Positions 1 to 11,148 are shown, counted from the first letter of the stretch. The stretch is DNA of 20,635 nt from Silene noctiflora (GCA_009801015.1 VHZZ01004855.1:18974-39608), one strand, 5' to 3'. Notes: a model not told the origin generated them from the letters alone. Made by a program: numbers and translations.

Positions 1-719
1 TACCCACATGTTTTACACATTTGCTGAACTCCAAGAAATGGGTATTAATTTACTTAAATCTTATTTTGAAAATCCAAATTGTTTTCAAAAATAATGTATC
101 TCGGGTTTATTATGCGTTCACCTTGTGCTTTACCTAGTCGCCTTGAGCCCTTATGGGTTTATTATGCATTCGCCTTGTGCTTCACCTTGATGCACCTTCA
201 CGCCTTTCAAAACAAAAAGCTTTGTAGCTGACCTTGTTGTTGTAGGGCGTCTAATAATGTTAATAATGGTATAAAGAAGGTTGCATCATACTTTCAACCT
301 GAATGTCTGATGGACCTTATATTTGGACAGACTCTCTGTTCATTATTTCAAGTGGTACGAAGCTGATTAGCCTTATTCCGTTGTGTACTTAGTGGACCCT
401 GCGTACTGGTTGCCAGACGTGTCGTGTCATCTTTCTGCATGTGTGGTTTACTAAGTGCGCAGAAATACTCATATATTTTTGGTGTTTTTGAATTGCCACG
501 ACGTTGGTATCTGTATGTTTGCGGTGTTTTTTATGAAATTCTGTAAATATTGTAGGTTTAAGCAGCACTTGTACTTTTTTCTGTGTAATTTGAATGTAGT
601 AGATTTTACCATCCTTTTCTCATGGAAGATTATTTTAGTTGGTTGGTTGTTAACTTTGGTTGTCAATCTCATGATTTCATTTACTGATTACTGAATGTGT
701 TGTTTGATGTTTTCTTCAG
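1..719 (+). other. HAC intron (partial, 5' edge of window)
   Basis: I see no coding exon in this AT-rich stretch. It ends in TTTTCTTCAG just before the first recognisable HAC exon, so it is best read as the 3' part of an intron; the missing N-terminal exon(s) must lie upstream. A short direct repeat of about 33 bases lies near its left end, at 103-135 and 155-187. The small ORFs here match no family I know. Confidence 0.7.
103..187. repeat. Direct repeat pair of about 33 bp
   Basis: Two copies, 103-135 and 155-187, share GGGTTTATTATGC followed by TTC and CCTTGTGCTT with only a few mismatches, offset by 52 bases. The surrounding CGCCTTG-rich text looks like the remains of a dispersed plant repeat. 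The family is not identified. Confidence 0.5.
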
Positions 720-3700
720 CTTTGAGATTCTAATGCGGAGACAACCACAACCCAATGAGGTTTTTGTAAAGAAATGTCAAGATGTAACTAGACGCTTGGA
801 AGAGGGACTTTATAAGGCAGCTACGACAGCAGCTACGTCAATGGTATACCACTCTCATGTTATCCTGAAATATATTAGTTGTTTCTTCTGATCAAATTTT
901 CCTTCATTCAATGTGGGTTGTTCTGAGGATGCTTTGGGTTGGCTGATTCAGAGTTTGAAATAATATCAGTATGTTGTAAAAAATTTTCCTAGCGAGTAAG
1001 TCCTAGTTATAGAACCTATATTAAGGCCAAAAGTCATTTGTAAAAGGTATCAGATACGGCAGAATACATAACATATTTATGTAGTTCCAATAAAACAATG
1101 CTTCTTAAAATGAAAATTGCTAAAACTATGATGAGATGCGTCAACACATCCTATATTTTAGCACTCTTTTTTATACAAATCTTCAACAACGCTTCTTACA
1201 AAGTAAATTGCTAAAACTATGGATTCTATGATTCTATCAGATTTTGAGGAGGATGAGTTTCATTTGACCTCATAGATTGTAGATGGAAATGTAGATTTGT
1301 AGCACCATTTGACGAACTATTTAAGCACCGATCTAAGATGACGGGCTTTGAACTGTCAAACGGTAGCAACTCTCATACTGGGAGATAAAAACCACTAGTA
1401 GATGGGAAAAACTGAAAAAGCTCTCATACTAAGATAGACAACGATTATTTTACCATATTAATGGTAATTGTTACTTTGTAAGTTTTAGTTAGTGATATAG
1501 AACTTACCACCATCTAAACTGAGTGGTGTATAGGTGATGATCCTTGTTCATGACGGTTGGTATCTTTTTAGAGTTAATCATTTATGTTCCTTATTTGCGT
1601 TGGCTGGCAGGAGGAATATATGAATATGAATACTCTCGAGATTCGTTTGTCTGCGTTAGTTAAACGGCCTGCACAAACAAATCATGTGCCTCAGCATTCA
1701 CAATTCATAAATACTCCCACCCCTGTTGGTACTATGATACCAACTCCTGGTTTGCAAAATAATGGAAGTTCCAGTGTCATGGTGTCAGCAGCACTTGATC
1801 CATCAATGACGACAGCTAACACAGGGACCACACCATCTTCAACCCCAAGCACTGGTAGCTATATGCCAACTGTCAATGGATCATTCTCCAATATGAATGG
1901 GGGTTCTTTCCGCACAGCCGAAGGTTAATTTCATTTTTTTTAAATATATGTTGTTCGTGCAGTTCTGTTTACTCACTTCTCTTCAATATTTCTCAAAATA
2001 ATATAAACATTCTTGTCTTATACTCCCTCCGATCCAGACAGATGGTAACACTTACCTAAAATGGATGAACCACACCAATGGTAACATACCATATTTGGCT
2101 CGGTCAAATGAAACTACCAATTTACAACTTTACCCTTACATCCACTACCTATTTACAACTTTACCATCCACTCACTCACCAACTACCTATTTAATCCACC
2201 TAAACCCATGTGGCCCCAATCAAACTTTCCTACTTTACCCCTCACTTTTCCACATTTTCTTAAATAACCACTTTTTCCCTACGTTACCATTTGTCCGGAT
2301 AGGAGGGAGTATAAATAAACAAAGTGTATCTTAGCATAGTGGTGTTGGTTAATTATGTTGCCTTCTTTTTATACGGAAATTTGTTTTGCAGGATCTTTAT
2401 CTAATGGTTATCAGCAATCGGCATCTAGTTTTTCCATGAATTCTGGTGGGAATAACATGATGGTTTCACAGAGGCCTACGAGCCAAATGATTCCAACTCC
2501 TGGATTTTCTGGGAGCAATAATAATCAAATGTTAATAAATGCGGAGAACTCTAACAACAATGGTATATTTCCCAATGTTGATTCTTCGCTGGTATCACAA
2601 CAGATCCCGCAAAGACAAGGTGGTGGTCAAAATATTCAAATGTTACACAGTGTGGGAAGCGGAATGAGATCTTTTATGCAGCAGCGGTTCCGAAACGGTA
2701 CTTCAAGCAGTGGTCTCGGAAATACTGTGAATGGTTCAGGCTCATCTGATGGCTATTTGACCTCGTCTAGACCTTTGACACAGACTCATGATCCACTACA
2801 TCAGCCTATTGTGCAAGGTTCTTTCTTTTCCCTTTTGTTGTTTCTTGAGGACTAATCATGATATTAATCTGGGGTTGAGACTTGATCATGACACTGGTTG
2901 TTATGGTCTAATCTTGGTCGTTTCGCCGTTAATACGGCCGATATCACCTCAAAGTCGTCTTTAAATGTGGTTGGTCATGATATGGTGTCATGGCCTAGAT
3001 CTGATACCACAGAGCTGATTAATGTCCATTTGCTCTAACTTGTTTGTATTACAGGTGATTCTTCTGGATCTGGGAATTTCCGCAATACTGGCGCTTCTGG
3101 TGAGTTACTGATGAATAGTCAGAATGGAAATCATGTGAGAATGTCATCAACATCCCGACCCAGCTCCTTAATGAACAACCAATTCAATGCTCAATCTTCT
3201 CAATCGCCTTCATATATTAGGCCCCATTTGGTAGACCAGGTTGAAAAGTCAAAATTTCAGCCTTCACTTTCTCCTAGAGAGAATAATTCCCAGTCCTCTA
3301 TGAGACAGTACCAACCGCAGCCCCATGAGATGTCCCAACAACAGTTTACTGCATATCGTCAACAAAGGCAGCCCACTGAACTGTCTCAAAGTGCTGTAAG
3401 AAATGAGGTATCTCAGTCACAATCAGCTTTTGAGATCGGTAGTCACGTGAAGTCAGAAAATGGAATGGAGCACCAAAACGAAGCTTTTCAGCTACAAGGT
3501 TCTTTCGGACAGATCCAGGTTTCGGAGTCGCAATGCCAACCTCAGTACAATTCAAATGGAAACCTTCTTAGAAATCCTTTATCACCCTCTTTTTCTTCTG
3601 GTCCTCAGCCTATGATTGCTGATGAATGTGCAAATGAGTTTAGTGGTCAGCCTTTTGGAGCACGGCCCGAAGCTTTACCTCATAATCATTTTCATTCTGA

Positions 3701-6700
3701 TGAACATGTCCAAGAGGAGTTTGGACAGAGAATTGTTGGGCATGAAGAAGCTCAGTGCATTAATGTGTCTTTTGAAGTCTCTAGCAATGGCCAAGTTGTT
3801 GCACCTGGAAGCGTTATGAGTCAACCCAGATTAGGTGGTGCTGGTACTTCTTTAAATCCTCATCATGATCGGCAATATAAGAACCAAGTAAGGTGGCTTT
3901 TGTTCTTAGATCATGCACGTGGATGTAGAGCCCCTGCAGGAAAATGTCCAGAATCTCATTGCATTACAGTACAAAAGCTAATAGAGCACATGGATAGTTG
4001 TAAGGCTGTTTCTTGCTCGTACCCTCGGTGTGCTCATACAAGAAGACTGCGTATTCACCAAAGGACTTGCAGGGATCTCACATGTCCTGTTTGTGTGCCT
4101 TACAAGAATTTCATACGTGCACACAAAAAGTTATGTACCCGCCAGGATACAAATGGGCTGCAGCGTCCAATTAATGGGTCTTTAGGAATATCAAAAGATG
4201 GAGAAGCCAAAGCTATAGTGACTATAAGGCCCTCGGAAATGGTTGTGGAGTCCCCAGAGAATCAACCGTCAGTCAAACGACTGAAGTCAGAGCTACCTTC
4301 TCAATCTCTTACTTCCGAGAATGAAACCTTGTCTGTACGAAATGTTATTAGTGCACCTCATGGGCGCCAAAGTGAACACTCAAATGAATATGAAAAATAT
4401 GATAGTAATTTGCAAAAGCCTGAGCGTCTAGTTGTGAAGGCAGAGATTTCTAGTCAATTAGACCACAGAGGTACTGCGATAAAAAATACAATTTCTGATG
4501 GTGGATCTGCCTTAAATAATATCAACTCCTTGCCTAACGAAGAAGCTGTCAAACTTGAAAAAGATAGTAGCCAGTCAAATATAGAAAAGGTGGTTCAGCC
4601 TTCTGAACAAGGACCTGGAACAAAGTCTGGAAAGCCAGCGATTAAAGGAGTATCTTTAATTGAACTGTTTACCCCGGAGCAAGTCCAGGAGCACATCACT
4701 GGCCTTAGACAGTGGGTTGGGCAGGTCTGTTACTGTCCTTAAAAGTGTACAGCTTGGTTATATCTGCAATCTTAACGTTGACAAATTAAAGTCTGTAGCT
4801 ATAAATGATTGTTACTGATATCTGTCTTCTGTTGTTTTTGTTGTGTATTCCAGAGTAAAGCAAAAGCAGAGAAAAATCAGGCAATGGAACAAACAATGAG
4901 TGAAAACTCGTGTCAGTTGTGTGCAGTTGAGAAACTTTCATTTGAACCACCACCTATTTATTGTACTCCTTGTGGTGCACGAATTAAGAGGAATGCTATG
5001 TATTATACTGTGGGAGCTGGCGATACACGGCACTATATCTGTATTCCATGCTACAATGAATCTCGTGGTGATACAATAGCAGTTGACGGAACTGCAATTG
5101 CCAAAGGTAGAATGGAAAAGAAGAAAAATGATGAAGAGACGGAAGAATGGGTGTGTAAATTTTTATTTAACTGCATTTTAGTGAAACCCAAAAAGGGTAA
5201 AAAATACGTGTAGATTTATGTTATGCCATCTTGTGCAGTGGGTGCAATGCGATAAATGTGAAGCCTGGCAACATCAGATATGTGCCTTATTTAATGGAAG
5301 GCGAAACGATGGCGGTCAAGCTGAATATACGTGTCCTAATTGTTATATGCAAGAGGTTGAACGAGGTGAGCGTCTACCATTACCACAAAGTGCTGTTCTT
5401 GGGGCAAAAGATTTACCGGGAACAGCTCTCAGTGACCACATAGAGCTGCGATTGGCTAAGCGACTGAAACAGGAAAGACAAGATAGAGCAAGAAGCCAAG
5501 GGAAAACTTATGACGAGGTACTTTGTTGGCGATGTTCTTTGTTAAGACTAATGTTCTTTGGTACTTGGATGTTGGATGATTTAATTCTTCTAAACTTTAT
5601 GTTCTTTGCAGTACTGTTAACAAGTATGAAACTCAAGACTTAGCATATTATATCCTAGGCGTTTCTTTCTTTAAATAGTCTGCAGAAATCTTACTTTTTG
5701 GACAGGGTAAAATCTTGGTTTGAGCCTTGATCTTGTTGTCGGTCGTTGTAACTTGACCTCAGTCATTGTATCATGATGTGGCCGATACTGTTTCAAAAAT
5801 GAAAATGCTGTTGCATTAACCTTGACAAGACAAGAAAGAACTATTAGATATTCCATTATTACCATTGATAGATGTGAGATAATATTCAAGAATGGTTTAT
5901 GTTTTGATGTATCATTTTGGTAATTTCTAATTCTATATGTGCATGTGGTAATTTTCAGGTTCCAGGAGTAGAAGGTGTAGTTGTTAGGGTTGTGTCATCA
6001 GTTGACAAGAAGTTGGAAGTTAAGCCACGGTTTCTTGAGATTTTTCGTGATGAGAATTATCCTTTGGAATTCCCTTACAAATCTAAGGTCTGGCTCAAAG
6101 TTTGCTTCTCTCTTTACTTTTATTAGCAACTAAATCAAGGTATGTTATTTTGCCTGTCCGAGTATGATTAAGAACTAGTTTTTCAGGTAGTTTTGCTATT
6201 TCAGAAGATTGAAGGAGTTGAAGTGTGTTTATACGGCATGTATGTTCAAGAGTTTGGTTCAGAATGTCTACCTCCAAATCAACGCCGTGTTTATCTGTCG
6301 TACCTTGACTCTGTGAAGTATTTTAGACCTGACGTAAAAACAGCGACCGGAGAGGCTCTTCGTACATTTGTTTATCATGAAATCTTGGCAAGTCCTGTGC
6401 CTTCAATGCATGTTTTAAGTCCGCTTACTTTCAAATTTCATACTTGATATTTCACTGCTAACTTACTCCACGTGTTCTTGAAAAACAATTTCAATTGCAG
6501 ATTGGGTACCTTGAGTATTGCAAAAAGCGAGGTTTTGCAAGTTGTTACATATGGGCTTGTCCTCCTTTGAAGGGCGAAGATTATATCCTCTACTGCCATC
6601 CAGAGATCCAGAAGACACCAAAATCCGATAAATTAAGGGAATGGTATGATCATGTATTCATCATATATTGTTTGGTAATTCACCTTTTACGTAAGTTTTT

Positions 6701-9700
6701 GGTTGACTGATTTCTTCATAAATTATGGTGCATGGCTAATTTTGTTTCAGGTACTTGGCGATGTTAAGGAAAGCTTCAAGGGAAAATATTGTAGTTGAGC
6801 TTACTAATCTATATGACCATTTCTTCATACAAACTGGTGAATGCAAAGCAAAGGTCACTGCCGCTAGGCTGCCATATTTTGATGGCGATTATTGGCCGGG
6901 TGCGGCTGAGGATCTGATCTATCAGATTAATCAGGAAGAGGAGGGTCGGAAGCTGAACAAGAAAGGACCAACAAAAAAAATAATAACAAAGAGGGCTCTT
7001 AAAGCATCTGGGCAGTTGGATCTCTCCACTAATGCGTCTAAAGATGTTGTTCTGATGCATAAGGTAAGGCTTCTCAGTAACCTAGTAAATCCTTTCTTTT
7101 CTGAGCATTGTTGTTACTCTCTCGGCTCTACTTCAGGCTGTAAGCAGTTTTCTGAGAGTACTATCTAACAGTTTTCTGAGATTACTATCCATTTGTTTTC
7201 GCCTTCCGTGTGTGCTGATATAGAGTGCTCAAAAGAAAACAAAGTAAAATGTGCATGTTGTACAAGGGTGATTAATTTATATTTGATCTGCTCATTCATA
7301 GTAATACCGTTTGGTATCAGCTTTTCTCACTGCATTTTCTGGTTGATATTCTAGTATTTAATGTGTTGTATACTTGTCTTTCGTGTCTCCTGCAGCTTGG
7401 TGAATCAATTGCGCCAATGAAGGAAGACTTTATTATGGTTCATCTGCAGCATGCATGCACACATTGCTGCACGCTAATGGTCTCTGGAAATCGCTGGGTT
7501 TGTGAGCTATGTAGAAATTTTCAACTTTGTGACAGGTAAGATTTTATCCCTTATTCTTGGTTTTGGACTTTTGTGGATGTTCTGATTTTCACCAGTCTAA
7601 CATTCCTGGTAAAAAATGTTCTGATTAATTATCTGTGCTTCTTATGTTGTGAAGCTTGTGTTTTCAATAGGGGTAATTTGGAGTAGCCTCCATATGTTTG
7701 AGCATAAGGTTTTGTTGCTTAAATCGGGTTTCCCTTGTCCTGCCGTTAGACCCGTCTCAAATGTCCGGCTCGATCCGACTCGTACACAATATCCCGAATT
7801 AACACGACCAACTACACGATCCCCAAACCGGCTCACTTCAGAAATGAGAAACATATCTGAACCTGAAATGAGCTATTCTGACTTCAAATGAAGGGACGCC
7901 TGAAATTGCCTGACTTATATTCAGCCCGAATGACTCGTTCTCTAGGCCATTCTCCATCATAGATGAGGCATTGGTGTCGTGTCATTTTTTATTGTTTTAC
8001 ATCGAACAAAAAAGAAACACGTGATCAAGAGGACTACTGATACTTTTGTTTTGAATGCGTGTTTGATTGGACTGGTGGCTTGTGGATAAATGTAATGCTC
8101 TGTTGCAGGTGCTATGTTGAAGAAGAAAGGCGTGATGACCGAGACAGACATCCCATCAATCAGAAGGACAAACATGGACTGAAGAAAGTAAGTTAACTCA
8201 TGCATTGCAATACCTAATTTTTAGTAAACTTTGATACTATCCGCCTTGCTGACTGTTTGGTTTACTTCTCAGATTGAAATCACTGATGTGCCAGAAGACA
8301 CCAAGGACAAAGACGAAATTCTTGAGAGTGAATTCTTTGATACACGTCAGGCATTCCTGAGTCTTTGCCAAGGAAATCATTACCAATATGATACTTTGCG
8401 TCGCGCTAAGCACTCCTCTATGATGGTGCTTTACCATCTTCATAATCCAACGGCCCCAGCATTTGTGACCACATGCAACAAATGTCTCCTTGATATTGAG
8501 ACGGGCCAAGGTTGGCGGTGTGAAACATGTCCAGACTATGACGTGTGCAATGGTTGTTACCAGAAGGATGGAGGTATTGATCATCCTCATAAGTTGACTA
8601 ATCATCCTTCCATCGCTGACCGCGATGCTCAGAATAAAGAAGCTAGACAACAACGTGTGCTACAGGTATCCACTTTTCTTCCCAATACTTCAATCCAAAC
8701 AACGCTTTAGCGTTTTTGAGTATATTGTTAATATAATTTGATGTGTGGTTTCAGCTGCGGAAAATGCTTGATTTACTGGTGCACGCATCACAGTGCCGGT
8801 CTTCAACTTGCCAGTATCCAAACTGTCGGAAAGTTAAGGCACTTTTTCGTCATGGAATACAGTGTAGGATTCGTGCTTCTGGGGGATGCGCTCTTTGTAA
8901 AAGGATGTGGTATCTTCTTCGACTTCACGCCCGAGCATGTAGAGAATCGACCTGTCATGTACCTCGATGCAGGTTTGTTCAAATCTCTTAGGTCCAAGAC
9001 GAATTCTTGCCCCATTGGTCTCTCTGTCTTTCTTTCTTCAACGCGATAAATAGTATTCCTTTTGGTTAAGATTTATGAATGTTCCGCCAGAGAATTGGGC
9101 GTATCCAAAAGTAGAACGGAGTTATTTAAAAGTTTACGACAAGGAACCCAACTATTGGATTTTCCAATTATGGACCTAACCTGTAAAATATCTCCACTGA
9201 CTTGCTCTTTACTCTGCTAACTTATTCCGCTAAAGGCCAAAAATGTCTGTAGGAGATACTGAATTTCTGAAACTTAGAGATGTTCCTGACTAATGAGACA
9301 ATGCTTTGTACAATTATTCTCTCCTTTGCGTTTTGTATCTCTCTTTGAGACCTTGACAACTCATTACTTATCAGAACCTATATTCCCCCAAACTTGCTAC
9401 GCCAGCCATTCCGCCACATCTCTATGCTCAACACAAAAAATAAATAAATTGAAGTTTCTGTCTTGATTACTTCAGCTCCAGCTTTATTACTATTTTACTC
9501 CGATTTGGATATAAGTTTCAGATGCGGCACAATGTTGGAGTGTAAAACATCGTTATTTTGGCCTAAAATGATGCGGCGTTAGGTCTTGAACTGACTTTTT
9601 ATTTATTTTGGGAGCCACGTTGTAATGGTTCTCAGAAAATGGAATGAAAGAAAAAATAAGGAAAAGTGTAATCTAGTTGGAAACAAACCAACAGTTTAAG

Positions 9701-10177
9701 CCCTCAAGTTTCCTTTACTCCTCGTGGGGTTAGGTGAAAGTATTGACGGGAAGTTACTTAGAATTGTGCTTTTCTTGCATTGTTTTGGTGTGCGTCTAGA
9801 GCGGAGTTGTCAAAACATTTTCTTGGTTTCATCACCCGGTCTGTTAGTTTTTTTTTTATTTTTTTTTATTTTTTTTTATCTTGCCTCTTCATGGACCAAG
9901 GCAGCTGGGGCGTACGTTTTTAGATTTTACCCAATTACCGACTTACCGTTCATCCAAGGAATTGGGTTAGTTTATAATTTTAGCTAAGACCCTCTGTTCC
10001 CTTAAGCTTATTTTTTTTTATAATAAAAAATATTATCTTATGTTGTATTATTGTGCTATCTCCAGAGACTTGAAAGAACATCTAAGACGCTTGCAACAAC
10101 AGTCTGATTCTCGTCGACGAGCAGCTGTTATGGAGATGATGAGGCAGAGGGCTAAGGAAGTTGCTGGCAGTGCTTAG
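720..10177 (+). CDS. HAC1: HAC1-like CBP/p300-type histone acetyltransferase (5' partial)
   Basis: Nuclear transcriptional co-activator that acetylates histones. Exons read from splice borders: 720-843, 1611-1923, 2392-2817, 3055-4724, 4854-5150, 5239-5517, 5959-6087, 6187-6387, 6501-6643, 6751-7063, 7396-7535, 8109-8187, 8273-8665, 8755-8972, 10066-10177. All phases agree, giving 1611 residues counted from Phe at 721. Order: N-terminal region with EEYMN near 42, a Ser/Gln/Asn-rich linker to about 560, TAZ1 565-646, Cys cluster and PHD 864-977, acetyltransferase core about 1007-1298, ZZ1 1317-1350, ZZ2 1439-1483, TAZ2 about 1495-1590. Arabidopsis HAC1 is about 1700 residues with the same order, so only a short N-terminus is missing upstream. 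The first exon opens on the third base of a codon, which argues against the ATG at 733 as the true start. The stop is a tandem TAG TAG. Intron 8 has a GC donor. HAC1 versus a close HAC paralogue cannot be settled here. Confidence 0.95.
844..1610 (+). other. HAC intron 1 of the visible part, with internal repeats
   Basis: The intron is 767 bases, with GTATAC donor and TGGCAG acceptor. It contains a diverged direct repeat at 1096-1131 and 1187-1221, sharing GCTTCTTA and TTGCTAAAACTATG about 91 bases apart. The motif CTCTCATACT also occurs twice, near 1371 and 1421. These suggest an old mobile-element remnant. No exon is visible. Confidence 0.55.
2023..2309. mobile_element. Stowaway-type MITE in HAC intron
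   Basis: A 287-bp non-autonomous element lies in the intron 1924-2391. It begins CTCCCTCCGATCC and ends with the inverted match GGATAGGAGGGAG. The terminal inverted repeats extend about 28 bases with few mismatches, through GATGGTAAC and its complement GTTACCAT. A TA dinucleotide flanks both ends (2021-2022 and 2310-2311), as expected for Tc1/mariner-related Stowaway target duplications. The interior is C/A-rich, has no coding capacity, and repeats the motif ATTTACAACTTTACC twice. The host splice borders are intact, so it probably does not disrupt the gene. Confidence 0.9.
3885..4130 (+). other. TAZ1 zinc-finger domain of HAC
   Basis: Residues about 565-646 within the large exon. It opens with [14 protein letters not shown] and continues with the Cys/His series expected of a TAZ finger: [41 protein letters not shown]. 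In CBP/p300 and plant HAC proteins TAZ domains bind transcription factors. The zinc ligands look complete. Confidence 0.93.
4912..5343 (+). other. Cys cluster and PHD-type finger of HAC
   Basis: Residues about 864-977, spanning exons 4854-5150 and 5239-5517. A Cys-rich section ([25 protein letters not shown]) is followed by a PHD finger reading [18 protein letters not shown] and ending in CPNCY. The exon junction falls between two adjacent Trp codons. The arrangement is typical of plant HAC proteins directly before the acetyltransferase core. Confidence 0.9.
5428..7063 (+). other. KAT11 acetyltransferase core of HAC
   Basis: Residues about 1007-1298, over six exons. Recognisable blocks are [56 protein letters not shown] and the [17 protein letters not shown] stretch. 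The Trp of IWACPP (6552-6554, residue 1164) and the Tyr of REWY (6752-6754, residue 1195) match the catalytic positions Trp1436 and Tyr1467 of human p300, with the same 31-residue spacing. This makes an active enzyme likely. A Lys-rich stretch near [15 protein letters not shown] sits after the core. Confidence 0.93.
6388..6500 (+). other. GC-AG intron in HAC
   Basis: The exon ends in HEIL (ATCTTG) and the intron begins GCAAGT and ends TTGCAG. The next exon begins IGYLEYC. The downstream frame and the family's conserved IL-IGYLEY junction both require the cut before GC. The nearest GT, four bases on, would shift the frame. Confidence 0.88.
7450..8611 (+). other. Two ZZ-type zinc fingers of HAC
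   Basis: ZZ1 (about residues 1317-1350) reads HACTHCC, then RWVCELC, then LCDRCY, split by the intron 7536-8108. ZZ2 (about 1439-1483) lies whole within exon 8273-8665: [28 protein letters not shown], then HPHKLTNHP. Between them is a strongly conserved stretch including [20 protein letters not shown] fingers in this family are protein-binding modules. Confidence 0.92.
7720..7940. repeat. GC-richer repeat-like insert in HAC intron
   Basis: This part of intron 7536-8108 differs from the AT-rich intron sequence around it. It is rich in CCG, CGG and ACCCG-like words, such as GACCCGTC, GGCTCGATCCGACTCG and CCGAATTAACACGACC. Such text is common in degraded plant transposons. No terminal repeats or target duplication could be defined, so the limits are approximate. 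Confidence 0.35.
8639..10100 (+). other. TAZ2 domain and C-terminus of HAC
   Basis: Residues about 1495-1590. Blocks are [48 protein letters not shown] and CHVPRCR, split by an intron of 1093 bases (8973-10065), then [12 protein letters not shown]. The final exon ends [11 protein letters not shown]. The zinc-binding Cys and His residues look intact. Confidence 0.92.
8973..10065 (+). other. Long HAC intron 14
   Basis: The intron is 1093 bases with GTTTGT donor and CTCCAG acceptor, the longest complete intron of this gene. A short simple repeat of T-runs broken by single A residues spans 9847-9879. I see no exon or bounded transposon in it; the ORF at 9724-9987 crosses the T-runs and is not gene-like. 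Confidence 0.75.
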
Positions 10178-10640
10178 TAGATCCATGTACATAGTTAGCC
10201 ATCTTTTCAAGATTGACAAAATTTTGGTGTCGGTAAATTTTTGAGATTAACCGCAGTGCTTAGAAAATGGAGGCGTCCTGGAAAGCCCTGTACAAAGTTA
10301 ACTTACAGAAGGGATATATATGGTAAATTACTAAATTACCCTGCTCAATCAATCTCACTCTCAAGATTCAAGACTTCTGCGTTTACAAGAATCGGCCATT
10401 CTTTCAGCTTCTTTACCTGGTACACCACCATTGACGGTTGGCAAGTGTAGTATAGTTTCTCAATCTCTTATATATCTGTTTTTTTGGAGAATATTTATTT
10501 CATTTAGAAAGGAAAAAGGGTGTTAAATCTCAATGTACCCTTGCCTTTCATGTACTATTATTCAACTCTTTAAACCCTAATAAAGTTCATATTTTTTTGC
10601 TCAGGGGTAATAAAGTTCATTATTTTTTGCTAAGGTGTTT
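10178..10640 (+). promoter_or_regulatory. HAC 3' UTR with duplicated AATAAA segment
   Basis: Downstream of the HAC stop. Two AATAAA signals (10579-10584 and 10609-10614) lie in a 30-base tandem repeat sharing AATAAAGTTCAT then a T-run and GCT. They are plausible poly(A) signals. A third AATAAA occurs near 10875. The transcript end is not visible from sequence alone. Confidence 0.45.
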
Positions 10641-10692
10641 CAGTTTACAGGAGAAAGTACTAACATTTCAAAGTTTTGCGGTGGGTTGGAGA

Positions 10693-10848
10693 ATGGCAGC
10701 GGTAAGTATGCTGGCAAGCGGGACTTCTGTGTCGGGCTTGAGATACGTGTGTGCTGCTGTTGGGTTTGGCTACACAGCGTACAAACTGGTTGAGATTTTG
10801 GGGGTGTTGTTTGCCTTGGGTAAAGTCAAATATCAAAGTGGGTGTTAA
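10693..10848 (+). pseudogene. Isolated hydrophobic ORF, possible gene fragment
   Basis: An open frame from ATG at 10693 to a stop at 10846-10848 encodes about 51 residues. It carries a strongly hydrophobic stretch (SGLRYVCAAVGFGYTAYKL) that could be a membrane helix, and its G+C is higher than the flanks. The frame is open upstream to 10597, past an acceptor-like TTTACAG at 10645-10651. It loosely recalls a helix of CASP-like four-helix membrane proteins, but I cannot confirm that. No partner exons are evident, so a captured or decayed fragment is the likelier reading. Chance is also possible. Confidence 0.25.
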
Positions 10849-11148
10849 GTCTTATTGAGGTGGGTTAAAATTGTTTAATAAAAATGTGGAATCAAGCCAG
10901 ACCGATTTGGGGTAGGGCATTTGAGTTGGGTGGAGTTTAGGAGGGCTAGAAACAACCATCCTTTCTCCGAAGAATCGGTTTTTGAGAATGTGCGCAAGTT
11001 CAAATTTGGAGAAATTCCTTGGTGAATCAGGACTTGGATTGAATATTCGCTACAATTTATGTTCAACCATTAGTCCAAGGTCGAATCGGTTGAAAAATGT
11101 GGGCTTAGGTTCATGCACAACTGTACGCAAACAAATTGCGATTCTATA

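Noticed and set aside
733..891. ATG at 733 as the true HAC start
   Set aside because: A good acceptor (TTTTCTTCAG) directly precedes 720, the codons before the ATG (FEIL) fit the family, and HAC proteins have more N-terminal sequence. The gene is better treated as 5' partial.
8237..8653. 138-residue minus-strand ORF
   Set aside because: It is an antisense shadow of the conserved HAC exon 8273-8665 and has no family resemblance.
9724..9987. 87-residue ORF in HAC intron 14
   Set aside because: It crosses the T-run simple repeat, which creates a false Phe-rich membrane helix.
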